A stretch of 35,188 nt of DNA from Bacillota bacterium (GCA_023392075.1 JAEVZU010000052.1:1-35188), one strand, 5' to 3'; positions 7,271 through 16,234 are shown, counted from the first letter of the stretch. Numbers and translations are program-made. The notes: generated by a model from the sequence alone, not told the origin.

Positions 7271-9004
7271 TTATTTAGCAGCCCAGTTTTTGATTCTGTC
7301 CTGAATTCCTGCATTTACAGCATCTTCATAAGCTTTAACATTGATTTTACTGATAGCAGTTGTGTATTCGGACCAAATGCCTTCAAACTTATCCGGGCTG
7401 GCCATAATAGCCTTTGGCAGGAACTGCAGTGCAGTATCTTTCAGCTGTTTGTCTGCCATCTGGGCATCACTTCCGTCAGGAAGAGCTATATTCCATGCCG
7501 GATAGTAAACAGGGTTTTCCGGCGGCTGGTTATTAAAGTCTCTCCAGGTCTTCTTGTTGTACTTGGTCAGAAAATCCTTATCGTACTGTTTCAAAGTTGC
7601 GAAGAATTCTTCGGGCTGATCATCAGGACTATAAGCATTTCCATCTGAGTATGTACCGTTATGCTTTGGCATTATGTCTACAAGAGCCATTAATCTGTTT
7701 GAAGACCTCCAAATAAGGTCTGTTGAATTTGCACGCTGCTGTTCGTTTCTGGTAAATTTACCGTCGGCACCCTTTTGATAATCTTCACCTTCAACACCCC
7801 AAGCCAGGATTTTCTGCCAGTCTTCATTCATTATTGTATTAATAAAGGAAACTGCTACTTCAGGCTTCTTGCAGGATACCGATACACCCACACCCTGATT
7901 GATGTTCATAACATCTCTGTCTGCGTAATAAGGAGCCTTACCATCAACTGTAGGCATTGTTGCTACATAAGTACGTTCAACCTTGTTAGCTGCAACAAGG
8001 GCATCATGAGCATTGCCGTAGCTCCAACGCTGGTCATACATACCAAGTACGCGACCGGTTGCAAGCTTTGCAAGGTACTGGTCAAGAGTTTGCGTGAAGC
8101 TTTCCCTGTCAACCATGCCCTTTGCATTCATTTCATTCAGGTACTGATAGTATCTCTTGGCAACATCCTTATCGGCAAATATTGCCGCTACATTATTCTC
8201 ATCAACTATAACACCGCCATTGTTAGGCGCACCTGCAAGATATTCAGGCGGATTGGTCAATCCCCATTCTCTTCCCTGGGCACAGAGAATTTCAAAGGCA
8301 ATGGTGTCCTGTCCGTCTATCTTTGGGTATTTATTCTTGTAATCTTCCAACATCTTAAAATATTTTTCAAGTGTCATGTTTGAAAGATCAGGGTAGCCTT
8401 GATCTGCAAGCACGGCTTTTTGTATCCAGAAGCCGGAGGCACTGTAGTTTACTCCACCTACTATATCTCCGTAAAAACGGTTATAGTTCGGAATCTGATA
8501 TATGTGTTTTCCCTGTCCGCCGTCATAAGCTATCTTATTCCAGTAAGGCTTAACATGCTCATATAATGCGCCTGCAGCTTCGGGCTTCAAATAGTCATCC
8601 AATGGTATATATGCACCTCCGGTAACCAAACGCGCATTTTGATCTGTTGAACCGATCAAATCCGGATATTCACCGCCGGCAAGCATAACACCTATTTTCT
8701 GATCCTGGTTATCCGGAGTAATTATCTCGTAATTAAGAGTTACGCCCAACTTATCCTTCAAGAGCTTTGTGAGCTTGTTGTCGGCCGACGGCGCCTGCTG
8801 ACTGGTGGTAATCCAGATGCTCAGCTCAACAGGATTATCCGGTGAGAGAACCGGTAAAGAACTGCCTGATGAAGCCGCAGTAGATGGCGCGCTGCCTGTA
8901 GACGCCGTAGATTGGGTACTATTTGCCGAGTCACTGCCGTTACCGCATGCGGACATTGCAACTGCAACAGCCGCTGCTAAAACTAGTGATGCAAACCGTT
9001 TCAT
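7271..9004 (-). CDS. Oligosaccharide-binding lipoprotein of ABC importer (LplA-like, family 1)
   Basis: Captures the imported oligosaccharide at the cell surface and delivers it to the permease pair. The protein has 577 residues. A lipoprotein signal peptide (1-19) with lipobox VAMSAC places the lipid-modified Cys at 20. A Ser/Thr/Ala-rich tether follows (about 21-50), then a periplasmic-binding-protein fold beginning near VELSIWITTSQQAPS. The size is typical of the large LplA/YtcQ subgroup rather than the ~420-residue MalE type. The ATG at 9004 follows AAGGAGG. It is first in the transport operon and divergent from the two-component genes, whose product probably activates it. The ligand is inferred as xylo-oligosaccharide from the GH8 neighbour. 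Confidence 0.94.
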   Translation of the reverse strand: MKRFASLVLAAAVAVAMSACGNGSDSANSTQSTASTGSAPSTAASSGSSLPVLSPDNPVELSIWITTSQQAPSADNKLTKLLKDKLGVTLNYEIITPDNQDQKIGVMLAGGEYPDLIGSTDQNARLVTGGAYIPLDDYLKPEAAGALYEHVKPYWNKIAYDGGQGKHIYQIPNYNRFYGDIVGGVNYSASGFWIQKAVLADQGYPDLSNMTLEKYFKMLEDYKNKYPKIDGQDTIAFEILCAQGREWGLTNPPEYLAGAPNNGGVIVDENNVAAIFADKDVAKRYYQYLNEMNAKGMVDRESFTQTLDQYLAKLATGRVLGMYDQRWSYGNAHDALVAANKVERTYVATMPTVDGKAPYYADRDVMNINQGVGVSVSCKKPEVAVSFINTIMNEDWQKILAWGVEGEDYQKGADGKFTRNEQQRANSTDLIWRSSNRLMALVDIMPKHNGTYSDGNAYSPDDQPEEFFATLKQYDKDFLTKYNKKTWRDFNNQPPENPVYYPAWNIALPDGSDAQMADKQLKDTALQFLPKAIMASPDKFEGIWSEYTTAISKINVKAYEDAVNAGIQDRIKNWAAK

Positions 9005-9029
9005 AAATCATCCTCCTTAAATTTTTTAT

Positions 9030-9068
9030 GCGGGTACTGATAGCAGGCTATTTGACTGTTACACCCGC
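9030..9068. promoter_or_regulatory. Inverted repeat in the divergent control region (candidate operator)
   Basis: Arms gcgggt (9030-9035) and acccgc (9063-9068) enclose an inner short repeat (atag/ctat). The structure overlaps the -35 box of the response-regulator promoter and lies between the two divergent genes. It could be a site for either response regulator. Inference only. Confidence 0.35.
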
Positions 9069-9080
9069 TTCTTGTATAAT
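9052..9080 (+). promoter_or_regulatory. Sigma-A-type promoter for the response regulator/kinase genes
   Basis: TTGACT (9052-9057), a 17-nt spacer and a perfect TATAAT (9075-9080). The transcript would start near 9087, leaving a leader of about 35 or 75 nt depending on which start codon is used. Confidence 0.75.
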
Positions 9081-9083
9081 TGC

Positions 9084-9111
9084 ATTATATTTAGAATTTA
9101 ATTTAAAGTAA
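9084..9111 (-). promoter_or_regulatory. Possible promoter of the transport operon
   Basis: On the minus strand, TATAAT (9084-9089) is preceded by a 16-nt spacer and a weak TTACTT (9106-9111). The poor -35 would fit an activator-dependent promoter controlled by the neighbouring YesN-type regulator. Confidence 0.4.
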
Positions 9112-9120
9112 ATTATCAAA

Positions 9121-10752
9121 TTGGGGATAAGTATAGGACATTTTTACAAGGGGCTGGTCAAAATATTCAAAGTAGTGCTTGTAGACGATGAGCCATCAGT
9201 GATTGAAGGATTACGCATTTTTGTCGATTGGAACAAGTTAGGCTTTGAAATAGCAGGGGAAGCACCTGACGGTGCAGCCTCTTTTTCTGTTATACAAAAT
9301 GTACGGCCCGATCTGGTTATATGTGATATACGCATGCCTGGGCTCAACGGTCTGGAGCTTATAGAAAAAGTAAATAATGAAATAATACCGGCTCCTAAGT
9401 TTATCATACTGAGTGGTTACAATGATTTCTCCTATGCACAAAAGGGTATACAGCTCGGTGCACTCGGTTTCCTGACAAAGCCTTTGGACTCGGAAGAAAT
9501 TGAGCGGGAACTGCTGCGGGTCACAAGTGTAATAGAAAATGAAAGAACCGTCAGGCAGGAAAATCTTGAGCTTATCCGTTATACTGCCAATCAGCTTTAT
9601 AATGATATTATGGATGGCAAACGCAGTGAGAAAATCAAACGTAAGGCACAGTTTATCTTTGGTATACCCGATAATTCAAAAATTTATATTGTCCAATTCA
9701 TAACCGGTGACGGCGATAATACAGTTAATTATCCTGTGAGTAATATTTATGATCTGCTTATGAGGATTACAGGAATAAACAATGAGAACTGCCTGTTTTA
9801 TAATGGTAACGGCAGTTATATTATTGTCATACATGACGGTATGCAAATCTTTACATCTGAAGCAGCTCTTATTGAGCGGCTGGAAAACCGGTTAGGCAGC
9901 CTGAATCCGAAGAATTATGGCTTTAGCTCTTTTTGGGCATTGGTAAGCGGTGCAAGTGCCGCAGAAGTAATCGACGGTATTTTCAACTGCGGCAAGCGGC
10001 TTGAGCAGCTTCAAACCTATTGTCTGCTCCACCCGGATAAAAAAGTCGTTTATTATAATAGAGGAAATGGAAGCAGAAATATCCTGACAGACAATGTAAA
10101 AGCGGATGCCGAGATTGATTTTCCCGAACTCCCCTTTGACAGAATAATCAATTCACTTAAAGGAAATGACATAAACCAGGTATCAAACTCAGTCAATGAA
10201 TTTTTTGATAAACTTAACCATAGCGGTATATCCCGCCGGCTATATTCCATTTGTCTGTACAGGCTGGCGGATTTAGTCAGAAAAATGTCCTACGCATATG
10301 GAGTTGACGGCAACAGTATAATTTTGAAGTTTACCCGGTCTATCAACAGTATGAATCCAAACTGTAAAATACTGGCTCATGAAATGTGCGACTTTATTTT
10401 TAAAAAGCAAAATATCAACAATGAAAAACCATTACTTCTGCTGGAAAATGAAATTATTGACTTCATAAAGGAAAATTACAGGGAAAGCCTCTCTTTGCAG
10501 AGCATTGCCGAGAAATTTTCATTGTCACCCATTATTATCAGTAAAATAATTAAAAGGAAAACAGGCGAAAAGTTTAATGATTATTTTAATTATTTGCGCA
10601 TAGAATACGCCAAAACACTCATAGCCTCCGAAGATATGAAAATGACCGCAATATGTGGGCAATGCGGATATTCCGATTATAGTTATTTTACTGAAAAGTT
10701 CAAAGAGTTTACTGGAGTTTCACCCTCGGAATATAAAAAAAAATACACCTGA
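9121..10752 (+). CDS. YesN-type response regulator (receiver + AraC HTH)
   Basis: A DNA-binding response regulator, probably activator of the xylo-oligosaccharide import genes. The receiver domain begins at FKVVLVDDEPSVIEGL, with phospho-acceptor Asp in VICDIRMPG (residue 69 from the TTG; 55 from the alternative start). A middle region of about 280 residues follows, then a C-terminal AraC/XylS helix-turn-helix pair over roughly the last 105 residues (LSLQSIAEKFSLSP and MTAICGQCGYSDYSYF). The start is unusual. The only standard-type codon is TTG at 9121 with a poor ribosome site. An AAGGGG at 9148-9153 lies 9 nt before an ATA at 9163, exactly where the paralogue at 13741 has its ATG. It is 57 nt upstream of the YesM-type kinase gene on the same strand. 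Confidence 0.92.
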   Translation: MGISIGHFYKGLVKIFKVVLVDDEPSVIEGLRIFVDWNKLGFEIAGEAPDGAASFSVIQNVRPDLVICDIRMPGLNGLELIEKVNNEIIPAPKFIILSGYNDFSYAQKGIQLGALGFLTKPLDSEEIERELLRVTSVIENERTVRQENLELIRYTANQLYNDIMDGKRSEKIKRKAQFIFGIPDNSKIYIVQFITGDGDNTVNYPVSNIYDLLMRITGINNENCLFYNGNGSYIIVIHDGMQIFTSEAALIERLENRLGSLNPKNYGFSSFWALVSGASAAEVIDGIFNCGKRLEQLQTYCLLHPDKKVVYYNRGNGSRNILTDNVKADAEIDFPELPFDRIINSLKGNDINQVSNSVNEFFDKLNHSGISRRLYSICLYRLADLVRKMSYAYGVDGNSIILKFTRSINSMNPNCKILAHEMCDFIFKKQNINNEKPLLLLENEIIDFIKENYRESLSLQSIAEKFSLSPIIISKIIKRKTGEKFNDYFNYLRIEYAKTLIASEDMKMTAICGQCGYSDYSYFTEKFKEFTGVSPSEYKKKYT

Positions 10753-10809
10753 TTATCAAGTGTTATAATTGAAAATATAATAAATACATTTCCGGGAGAT
10801 GCAAGGAAT

Positions 10810-12612
10810 ATGAGAAAATTTTTTCTGCAATTTGATAATGTCAGTATAAGACGTAAATTCATATTGGTTTATATTTTCTGTATATGTCTTCCGGTTGTTG
10901 CCGGAACTATCATCTGGATGGCTTTTACCTCACAATCCATGCAGCAGAATGTGATTCATTACCTGGATCAGACCTTTGAGGGAGCAGCCAGCGATTTTAA
11001 CATATTAACACAGACCGCTGTTAATGTGGCCAATCAGGTAAACGCGGACAGCTCCCTGCTTAACGACTTGTCCAAAAGCTTTTCTACTCCGGTGGAGCAT
11101 TATGATCTTTACTGGAGTTCCCTGCGGAAACGATTTAACATGTACCTTGTGAGTAATCCGGAATTTGCAGAAGTTTCACTGTATATCGATGATCCGCATT
11201 TTATCAATACGGATTATTTCCGGGTTTTGGACGATAAAGCTCGCAAGACCGAGTGGTACAAAATGGCTTCGCAAAACAACTCCGATATAGTTGTATATCC
11301 GGGCTCCACTGCTATAGCCATTACCCCATACAGCAACAGGTTAACAATTATCCGAAAAATAAAATCTCCCACCTATTTAAACAATGCTACAAATTACCTG
11401 CTTATTGAATTAAAGCTGGACAGAGTTATTGCAAAAGTCCAGGATGAGGGAGGAAGCATAGATGTTTACCTGACTGCTCCCGGTGACCGGATAATCTGGA
11501 GCAATCAATACTCAAATAAAATCAACCTTAGAAATTCCCCGGCATTACAGCTTCCTCCCGACAACAACTACTACATCCTTCAAAAAAACATTGGCCCTGC
11601 TCCATATTTTGAAGGCTGGAAAATAACCGGTGTTTACGATAAATTTGTGATTTTTAAAAGACAATTTGTTGTTCTTGTTTATATTTTACTGATCACCCTG
11701 TCATTATCGGCTTTCTCGGTATTTTTGATCTGGGCGGTTTTGAATTCCATGCGCTACCGTTTATCGGCCTTATCCCGCCATATCAAAAAAGTAAGCGAAG
11801 ACCATCTCGAACCATTAATACTGGAAAATACAGGTCAGGACGAAGTCGGTCTGCTTATTATTACTTATAACAAAATGATAGCTGAAATTAACGACCTGAT
11901 AAATGTTGTGTACAAACTTGAAATGCAAAAAAAGAGCATTGAAGTTGAAAATATACGTGCCGAGTATCAGTATCTGCAGGCACAGGTGGATCCTCATTTT
12001 CTTTTCAATACGCTCAATGCGATACTTGTTTTCTGTGTAAAAAACGGGTACACCGAGCTTGCCGGTGTTATATCAAGTCTGTCAAAGCTCTTTAAGAGGA
12101 TGCTGACTACCGGAAGCGATTTAATCCCTGTAACCGAAGAACTTAATTTTATAGAAAAGTATCTGGACATTGAGAAGTTCAGATTCGGTGATAAATTTGA
12201 ATATGAAATTCAGATTTCGCCCGACGTAATCAAGTCAAACCGTCTGATTCCTAAAATGAGTGTTCAGCCAATAGTGGAAAATGCCTGTAAGCATGGCCTG
12301 CAATCATCAATTGAAGATAACCGCAGATTGCTTATAAAAGCAGATATTATAAACAAGGCACTTGTTATCTCTGTCAGAGACAACGGCTCGGGTATGGATA
12401 AAGAAAAAGTTACAGCTATTTTTAATAAATTGGAAAATCCCAAATCCGAACTGAACCTGGAAGAAAACAGCTATGATGATACGGAGAGCGGCGTAGGCAT
12501 ACAAAATGTCTACCGCCGTATGATGATGAATTATGGTGAAAGATTCCATTTTAAAATATATAGTGCACCCGACCAGGGAACAGAAATTATTCTCCGCATC
12601 GAGGAGGTTTGA
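10810..12612 (+). CDS. YesM-type sensor histidine kinase
   Basis: A membrane sensor of 600 residues. It has a first membrane segment at about 17-41, an extracellular Cache-like sensing domain (about 42-280), a second membrane segment (about 283-308) and a HAMP linker. A His_kinase domain carries phospho-acceptor His396 in QVDPHFLFNTLNAI, and a HATPase_c domain has N-box VENACKHGL and G-box DNGSGM. This is the LytS/YesM class, whose members respond to extracellular oligosaccharides in gut and soil Firmicutes. Its cognate regulator is most likely the adjacent upstream gene. Its stop codon is only 4 nt from the stop of the convergent second response regulator, which leaves no room for a normal terminator. 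Confidence 0.95.
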   Translation: MRKFFLQFDNVSIRRKFILVYIFCICLPVVAGTIIWMAFTSQSMQQNVIHYLDQTFEGAASDFNILTQTAVNVANQVNADSSLLNDLSKSFSTPVEHYDLYWSSLRKRFNMYLVSNPEFAEVSLYIDDPHFINTDYFRVLDDKARKTEWYKMASQNNSDIVVYPGSTAIAITPYSNRLTIIRKIKSPTYLNNATNYLLIELKLDRVIAKVQDEGGSIDVYLTAPGDRIIWSNQYSNKINLRNSPALQLPPDNNYYILQKNIGPAPYFEGWKITGVYDKFVIFKRQFVVLVYILLITLSLSAFSVFLIWAVLNSMRYRLSALSRHIKKVSEDHLEPLILENTGQDEVGLLIITYNKMIAEINDLINVVYKLEMQKKSIEVENIRAEYQYLQAQVDPHFLFNTLNAILVFCVKNGYTELAGVISSLSKLFKRMLTTGSDLIPVTEELNFIEKYLDIEKFRFGDKFEYEIQISPDVIKSNRLIPKMSVQPIVENACKHGLQSSIEDNRRLLIKADIINKALVISVRDNGSGMDKEKVTAIFNKLENPKSELNLEENSYDDTESGVGIQNVYRRMMMNYGERFHFKIYSAPDQGTEIILRIEEV

Positions 12613-12616
12613 TTTT

Positions 12617-13741
12617 CTATTTCCGCTCGTATTGTGTGGGCTTTTTATTAGTGATCCTGACAAAATGCGAAAAAAAGTTATTGTAATTGTTGTAACCTGT
12701 TGAGGAAGATATATCGCTCAATTTCATATCAGTGGTTTCAATCAGTTCTATGGCTTTTTCAATTCTGAGGCGATGCTGATATTCACTTATGCTGACGCCA
12801 AACTGCTTATTGAAGGCATCGCCCAGATATCCCGCTTCAAGAAAAACCATATCTGCGAGGAAGGAAACACTTATCTCTTGCTGATAATTTTTATCGATAT
12901 AGGACTTTACTTCATAAAGAAAACTCCTGGAATTTCTTTTTCTTTCCTCAAGCATTAAACTGACTACCTGGGAGACAATATCCGTTATATAACTTTTCAA
13001 GTTGTCAAAATCCCATTCGCCGCTCACTCCAGAGGGTAATACAGTATCGATTCCTATGTTTCTTTTATAGGCAATGTGCAGCATGCGGTATACGCAGCTG
13101 TTTACCATAATACATGCATTATTGATATTTATATTTTGGGAAACAAATATGCCAAACAACTCATCAATAAGTTGCATGGCATCCTCATAATTCATGAGCT
13201 TAATAGCTGTGGTTAATTCCTCGTCAAAATTGTCCCTGACAGATTTCCAGGCATTGTCTATTTCTTCATTGACAAAATCATTATTTTCATTGGAAGAGAA
13301 CAAATTGCGGCTTGATTTAAAAGTTTTAATATCAGTCTGTGAAAAACCGTACGTGGTCAGGAACTTTTTATCAAGTTTGTTCTTGATTTTACGCAGTACC
13401 GTAATTATTTCGTCTTTGTCCAGCGGTTTTAACAAATAGTCCAGTACCTTATGCCGCATTGCTTGCTGTGCATAGGTAAAATCCGCATAACCGCTTAAAA
13501 TTACAAATTCGGTATCAGAGTTGATTTTTTGCGTTTCATAAATAAGTTCCAGCCCGTTTATACCAGGCATCCGTATGTCGGTTATTATCAAGTGCGGGTG
13601 CAGTTCTTCCACCCTTAAAAGAGCTTCCTGCCCGTTGGAGGCTACCCCGCACAGCTCAAAGTCAAGCTCCTTCCAGGGTATCATAAGTTTCAGTCCTTCA
13701 ATTACTGACGGTTCGTCATCAACAATAAACACTTTAAACAT
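12617..13741 (-). CDS. Second YesN-type response regulator, short form
   Basis: 374 residues. The receiver domain at 1-120 has Asp55 in LIITDIRMPGING; Asp8/Asp9 form the acidic pocket and a Lys lies in LLKPLD. A short linker follows, then a C-terminal AraC helix-turn-helix pair (about 272-374, ISVSFLADMVFLEAGYLG and LSDISSSTGYNNYNNFF). The ATG at 13741 follows GGAGG. The N-terminus is strikingly close to that of the regulator at 9121 (DDEPSVIEGL shared), but the middle region is about 150 residues shorter. It has no kinase on its own strand. It may share the YesM-type kinase, pair with a distant kinase, or form mixed dimers. Confidence 0.93.
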   Translation of the reverse strand: MFKVFIVDDEPSVIEGLKLMIPWKELDFELCGVASNGQEALLRVEELHPHLIITDIRMPGINGLELIYETQKINSDTEFVILSGYADFTYAQQAMRHKVLDYLLKPLDKDEIITVLRKIKNKLDKKFLTTYGFSQTDIKTFKSSRNLFSSNENNDFVNEEIDNAWKSVRDNFDEELTTAIKLMNYEDAMQLIDELFGIFVSQNININNACIMVNSCVYRMLHIAYKRNIGIDTVLPSGVSGEWDFDNLKSYITDIVSQVVSLMLEERKRNSRSFLYEVKSYIDKNYQQEISVSFLADMVFLEAGYLGDAFNKQFGVSISEYQHRLRIEKAIELIETTDMKLSDISSSTGYNNYNNFFSHFVRITNKKPTQYERK

Positions 13742-13865
13742 AAAATGTACCTCCGGATTAAAACTTGTCAGTACCTAGTACAATATTCTGTAACATATAA
13801 ATTCATATATTACCGCTAGTCACTTATTAATCTATACCATCATAATGCAAATTTCAACTCAAAAC

Positions 13866-15878
13866 TTAATTTTTTATCAAATCGTCTTCCTGCAGAATAG
13901 CAGCTTCCATATAATTAATGAATTGCCGCAGCTTATTGGCGGTTTCACGGGTTATTTCCCCGTTTTCGAATAACATCTGCACTTCATTCCTTTCAATTTG
14001 AATTGCTCTGAACTTAAGCTCCCTTTTGTTATTGCTGAATTTTTTTCCTGAACTTCCCTTACCGCTGACAATCCGTTCAATAGCCTCATTGTAACGAGTA
14101 ATAACAGCAAGAGAATATTCGCTGTTTTCTTCATTTATTTGCTTTTTTACTGCCTGTATAGCAGCTTTTGACATTCTGATTCTTATTTCACATACCGCAT
14201 CCCACTCACGAGCACCAGACATCCTGGCTTTTTTGCGCTTATACCTGAGCCCGTTTACGGCTTTTTTTATTAATTGTACATAAATCAACATCCGGTACCT
14301 GTATCGACGGGTTATAAGCATCTCTCTGTGATTTAAGGATTCCAGCAGCCTGTACGACATTTCCCTTGTTATCAGTCCTTCCTCAAGCATATTATCAACT
14401 TCCTTTTCCTCCGCCTTCAAAGCAGTAACCCATATAAGAGTTTCAGCAGAATTGTCCCCGGAATCCCATCCGGTACCGGTTTCTTTATGAGTTATCTGTC
14501 TGATAACCCTGTGACAATCGGATATGACGGATAAGGCAGCCGCCTGGTTTTCAGTATTTGTTTCCTCTTTCATTACCTTTATAACAGCTTTCATCAATCT
14601 TATTCTGGCAGCCTGTTCGGGATTGATTTTTCTGGAGGTTTGATCAGAAACATCCCTGCTTGAAAGAAGAGGAAGGAAAATGCTTGCAATAATCAAAGAA
14701 GTTAAAATGACTCCTGCCGCAATAAATATAATAAGATCTCTTTGAGGGAAAGCTATCCCATTCTGCAGGGTATAGGGAATAGAAAAGGCAGCAGCCAAAG
14801 TGACTGCTCCTCTGACTCCGGAGATTGATATAAGCAAAAAGGATTTAGGCCCCTTCCCCTTTACATATGCAGGTTTCCAGCAAAGATAAATCCAGATATA
14901 ACGGATAGCAATCAATGCGACTGTCAGCATTAAAACATATCCCAGAGCAATGGTGTTGCTTATTTCCTTGTTAAAGTAGATTACACGCATGGCGTCCGGA
15001 ATCTGAAGCCCCAACAATACAAATACAAGACCGTTCAGTATAAACATAATGACAGACCATGTATTTTCGGACATAATCTGCAATTCCAAACTTGATGACT
15101 CCACATGACGCTTTTCTATAGAATGGACAAGTCCTCCTGCTACAACCGCCAAAATTCCCGAAACACCTGATTGTTCTGCTGATATAAAAATTACAAACGG
15201 TGTCAGAATCTGAATCAGCATATGGAGCGTGACATCTTCCATACCGAGCTTTCGCAGAAATATCCTGAATTTGATTATAATAAAAGCTGCCAATATTCCA
15301 ACAGCAAGTCCACCAAAAGCTACAATAAAAAAGCTGATGGTCGCTGCTTTAATTGAAAAAGCCCCTGTAACAATTGCAGCAACAGCAAACTTAAAGGCAA
15401 CCAGTCCGGAAGCATCATTCATTAATGCTTCTCCTTCCAGAAGTATCATAATATTTTTATTTATATGAGCCTTTTTAGATAAAGCATTAACTGCTACAGC
15501 ATCTGTAGGAGATAAGATGGCGGCCAGTGCAAATGCGGCAGCCAGCGGTATACCAGGAATAAACCAGTAAATTAAATATCCCCCTGCTATAACGGTAGCA
15601 AATACCAATCCCAGTGCCAGCAATAATATAGGCCCCTTTAGTTTCCATAATTCACTCTTGGGTATCATCTTTCCGTCATTAAATAAAATAGGAGCAACAA
15701 ACAGCAGGAAAAACAATTCAGGTTCCAATTCAATATGTATGCCTAATGGAAGGATGGAGAGAATAATACCGAGTAATATTTGTATCAATGGTACAGGGAT
15801 CACCGGAATAAAATGATTGATCACATTTGAAACTGCAATTACTGTGAGCAGTATTAATATAACACTAAACAAATCCAT
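13866..15878 (-). CDS. CPA1 Na+(K+)/H+ antiporter with duplicated cytoplasmic tail
   Basis: A 670-residue NhaP/NHE-like cation/proton exchanger. The membrane domain (about 1-405) contains LFVAPILFNDGK, ILSPTDAVAV (Asp126) and the CPA1 signature Asn154-Asp155 in EALMNDASG; the ND pair is typical of electroneutral exchangers. The C-terminal tail (about 406-670) is predicted helical and cytoplasmic. It holds two related ~100-residue repeats (422-524 and 561-663). Both start with an RIR-M-KA-I helix and end with E-nxMLexGxITRE. The ribosome site is weak (a GAGAG about 12 nt upstream). It is divergent from the CPA2 antiporter, suggesting a small ion/pH homeostasis module. Confidence 0.92.
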   Translation of the reverse strand: MDLFSVILILLTVIAVSNVINHFIPVIPVPLIQILLGIILSILPLGIHIELEPELFFLLFVAPILFNDGKMIPKSELWKLKGPILLLALGLVFATVIAGGYLIYWFIPGIPLAAAFALAAILSPTDAVAVNALSKKAHINKNIMILLEGEALMNDASGLVAFKFAVAAIVTGAFSIKAATISFFIVAFGGLAVGILAAFIIIKFRIFLRKLGMEDVTLHMLIQILTPFVIFISAEQSGVSGILAVVAGGLVHSIEKRHVESSSLELQIMSENTWSVIMFILNGLVFVLLGLQIPDAMRVIYFNKEISNTIALGYVLMLTVALIAIRYIWIYLCWKPAYVKGKGPKSFLLISISGVRGAVTLAAAFSIPYTLQNGIAFPQRDLIIFIAAGVILTSLIIASIFLPLLSSRDVSDQTSRKINPEQAARIRLMKAVIKVMKEETNTENQAAALSVISDCHRVIRQITHKETGTGWDSGDNSAETLIWVTALKAEEKEVDNMLEEGLITREMSYRLLESLNHREMLITRRYRYRMLIYVQLIKKAVNGLRYKRKKARMSGAREWDAVCEIRIRMSKAAIQAVKKQINEENSEYSLAVITRYNEAIERIVSGKGSSGKKFSNNKRELKFRAIQIERNEVQMLFENGEITRETANKLRQFINYMEAAILQEDDLIKN

Positions 15879-15989
15879 ACGCTTTTAAATCTCTCTTTCA
15901 GATTACAATGCAATAAACTTTTCATTATATTTTGCCTAATATAGTATAATACATTATATGATTTTTTCCATGCATACAGACTACCTTCC

Positions 15990-16028
15990 CCAATAGAAGG
16001 ACTTTTTTCCTCAATAGAAAGACTTTTT
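15990..16028. repeat. Imperfect 18-bp direct repeat, 21-bp period
   Basis: caatagaaggactttttt (from 15991) and caatagaaagactttttg (from 16012) are nearly identical and phased at two helical turns. They lie just upstream of the CPA2 promoter -35 box, a position fit for an activator or repressor site. Confidence 0.5.
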
Positions 16029-16029
16029 G

Positions 16030-16058
16030 TTGAAATGATATTTTAAATGTGATATTAT
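16030..16058 (+). promoter_or_regulatory. Sigma-A-type promoter of the CPA2 antiporter
   Basis: TTGAAA (16030-16035), a 17-nt spacer and TATTAT (16053-16058). The transcript would begin near 16065, giving a leader of about 170 nt that includes the hairpin at 16106. Confidence 0.65.
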
Positions 16059-16105
16059 ACCATTGTGAGATTTCTATTTTGTTATGTTTTTTGTCTTCCA
16101 ATGAG

Positions 16106-16132
16106 GGAAGTCCTATAGCGACTTTCCTTTTT
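16106..16132 (+). terminator. Terminator-like hairpin in the CPA2 leader (possible attenuator)
   Basis: ggaagtc pairs with gactttcc (one bulged base) around a short loop and is followed by five T residues. It lies between the promoter and the start codon, so read-through would be needed for expression. No known riboswitch core was recognised in the ~40 nt upstream of it. Confidence 0.5.
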
Positions 16133-16234
16133 ATTTATTTAAATTTTGCTTTTGTAAAACAAAACGGCCAATGTATGTGTATATAATTCTTTTCATAACT
16201 TTGGTAATCATCTTAATTAAAGAGGGTGTTCTTT

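Larger units (their letters stand above)
15879..16234. other. 356-bp divergent antiporter control region
   Basis: No gene was seen. It holds a 21-bp-period imperfect direct repeat, a promoter reading right and a terminator-like hairpin in the right-hand leader, each listed below. A T/A-rich segment near 15940-15960 probably includes the leftward promoter, but I could not choose a clear -35/-10 pair. Confidence 0.6.

Noticed and set aside
16060..16234. Fluoride or c-di-AMP riboswitch before the CPA2 antiporter
   Set aside because: The conserved cores of these classes were not seen; only a simple terminator-like hairpin is visible.
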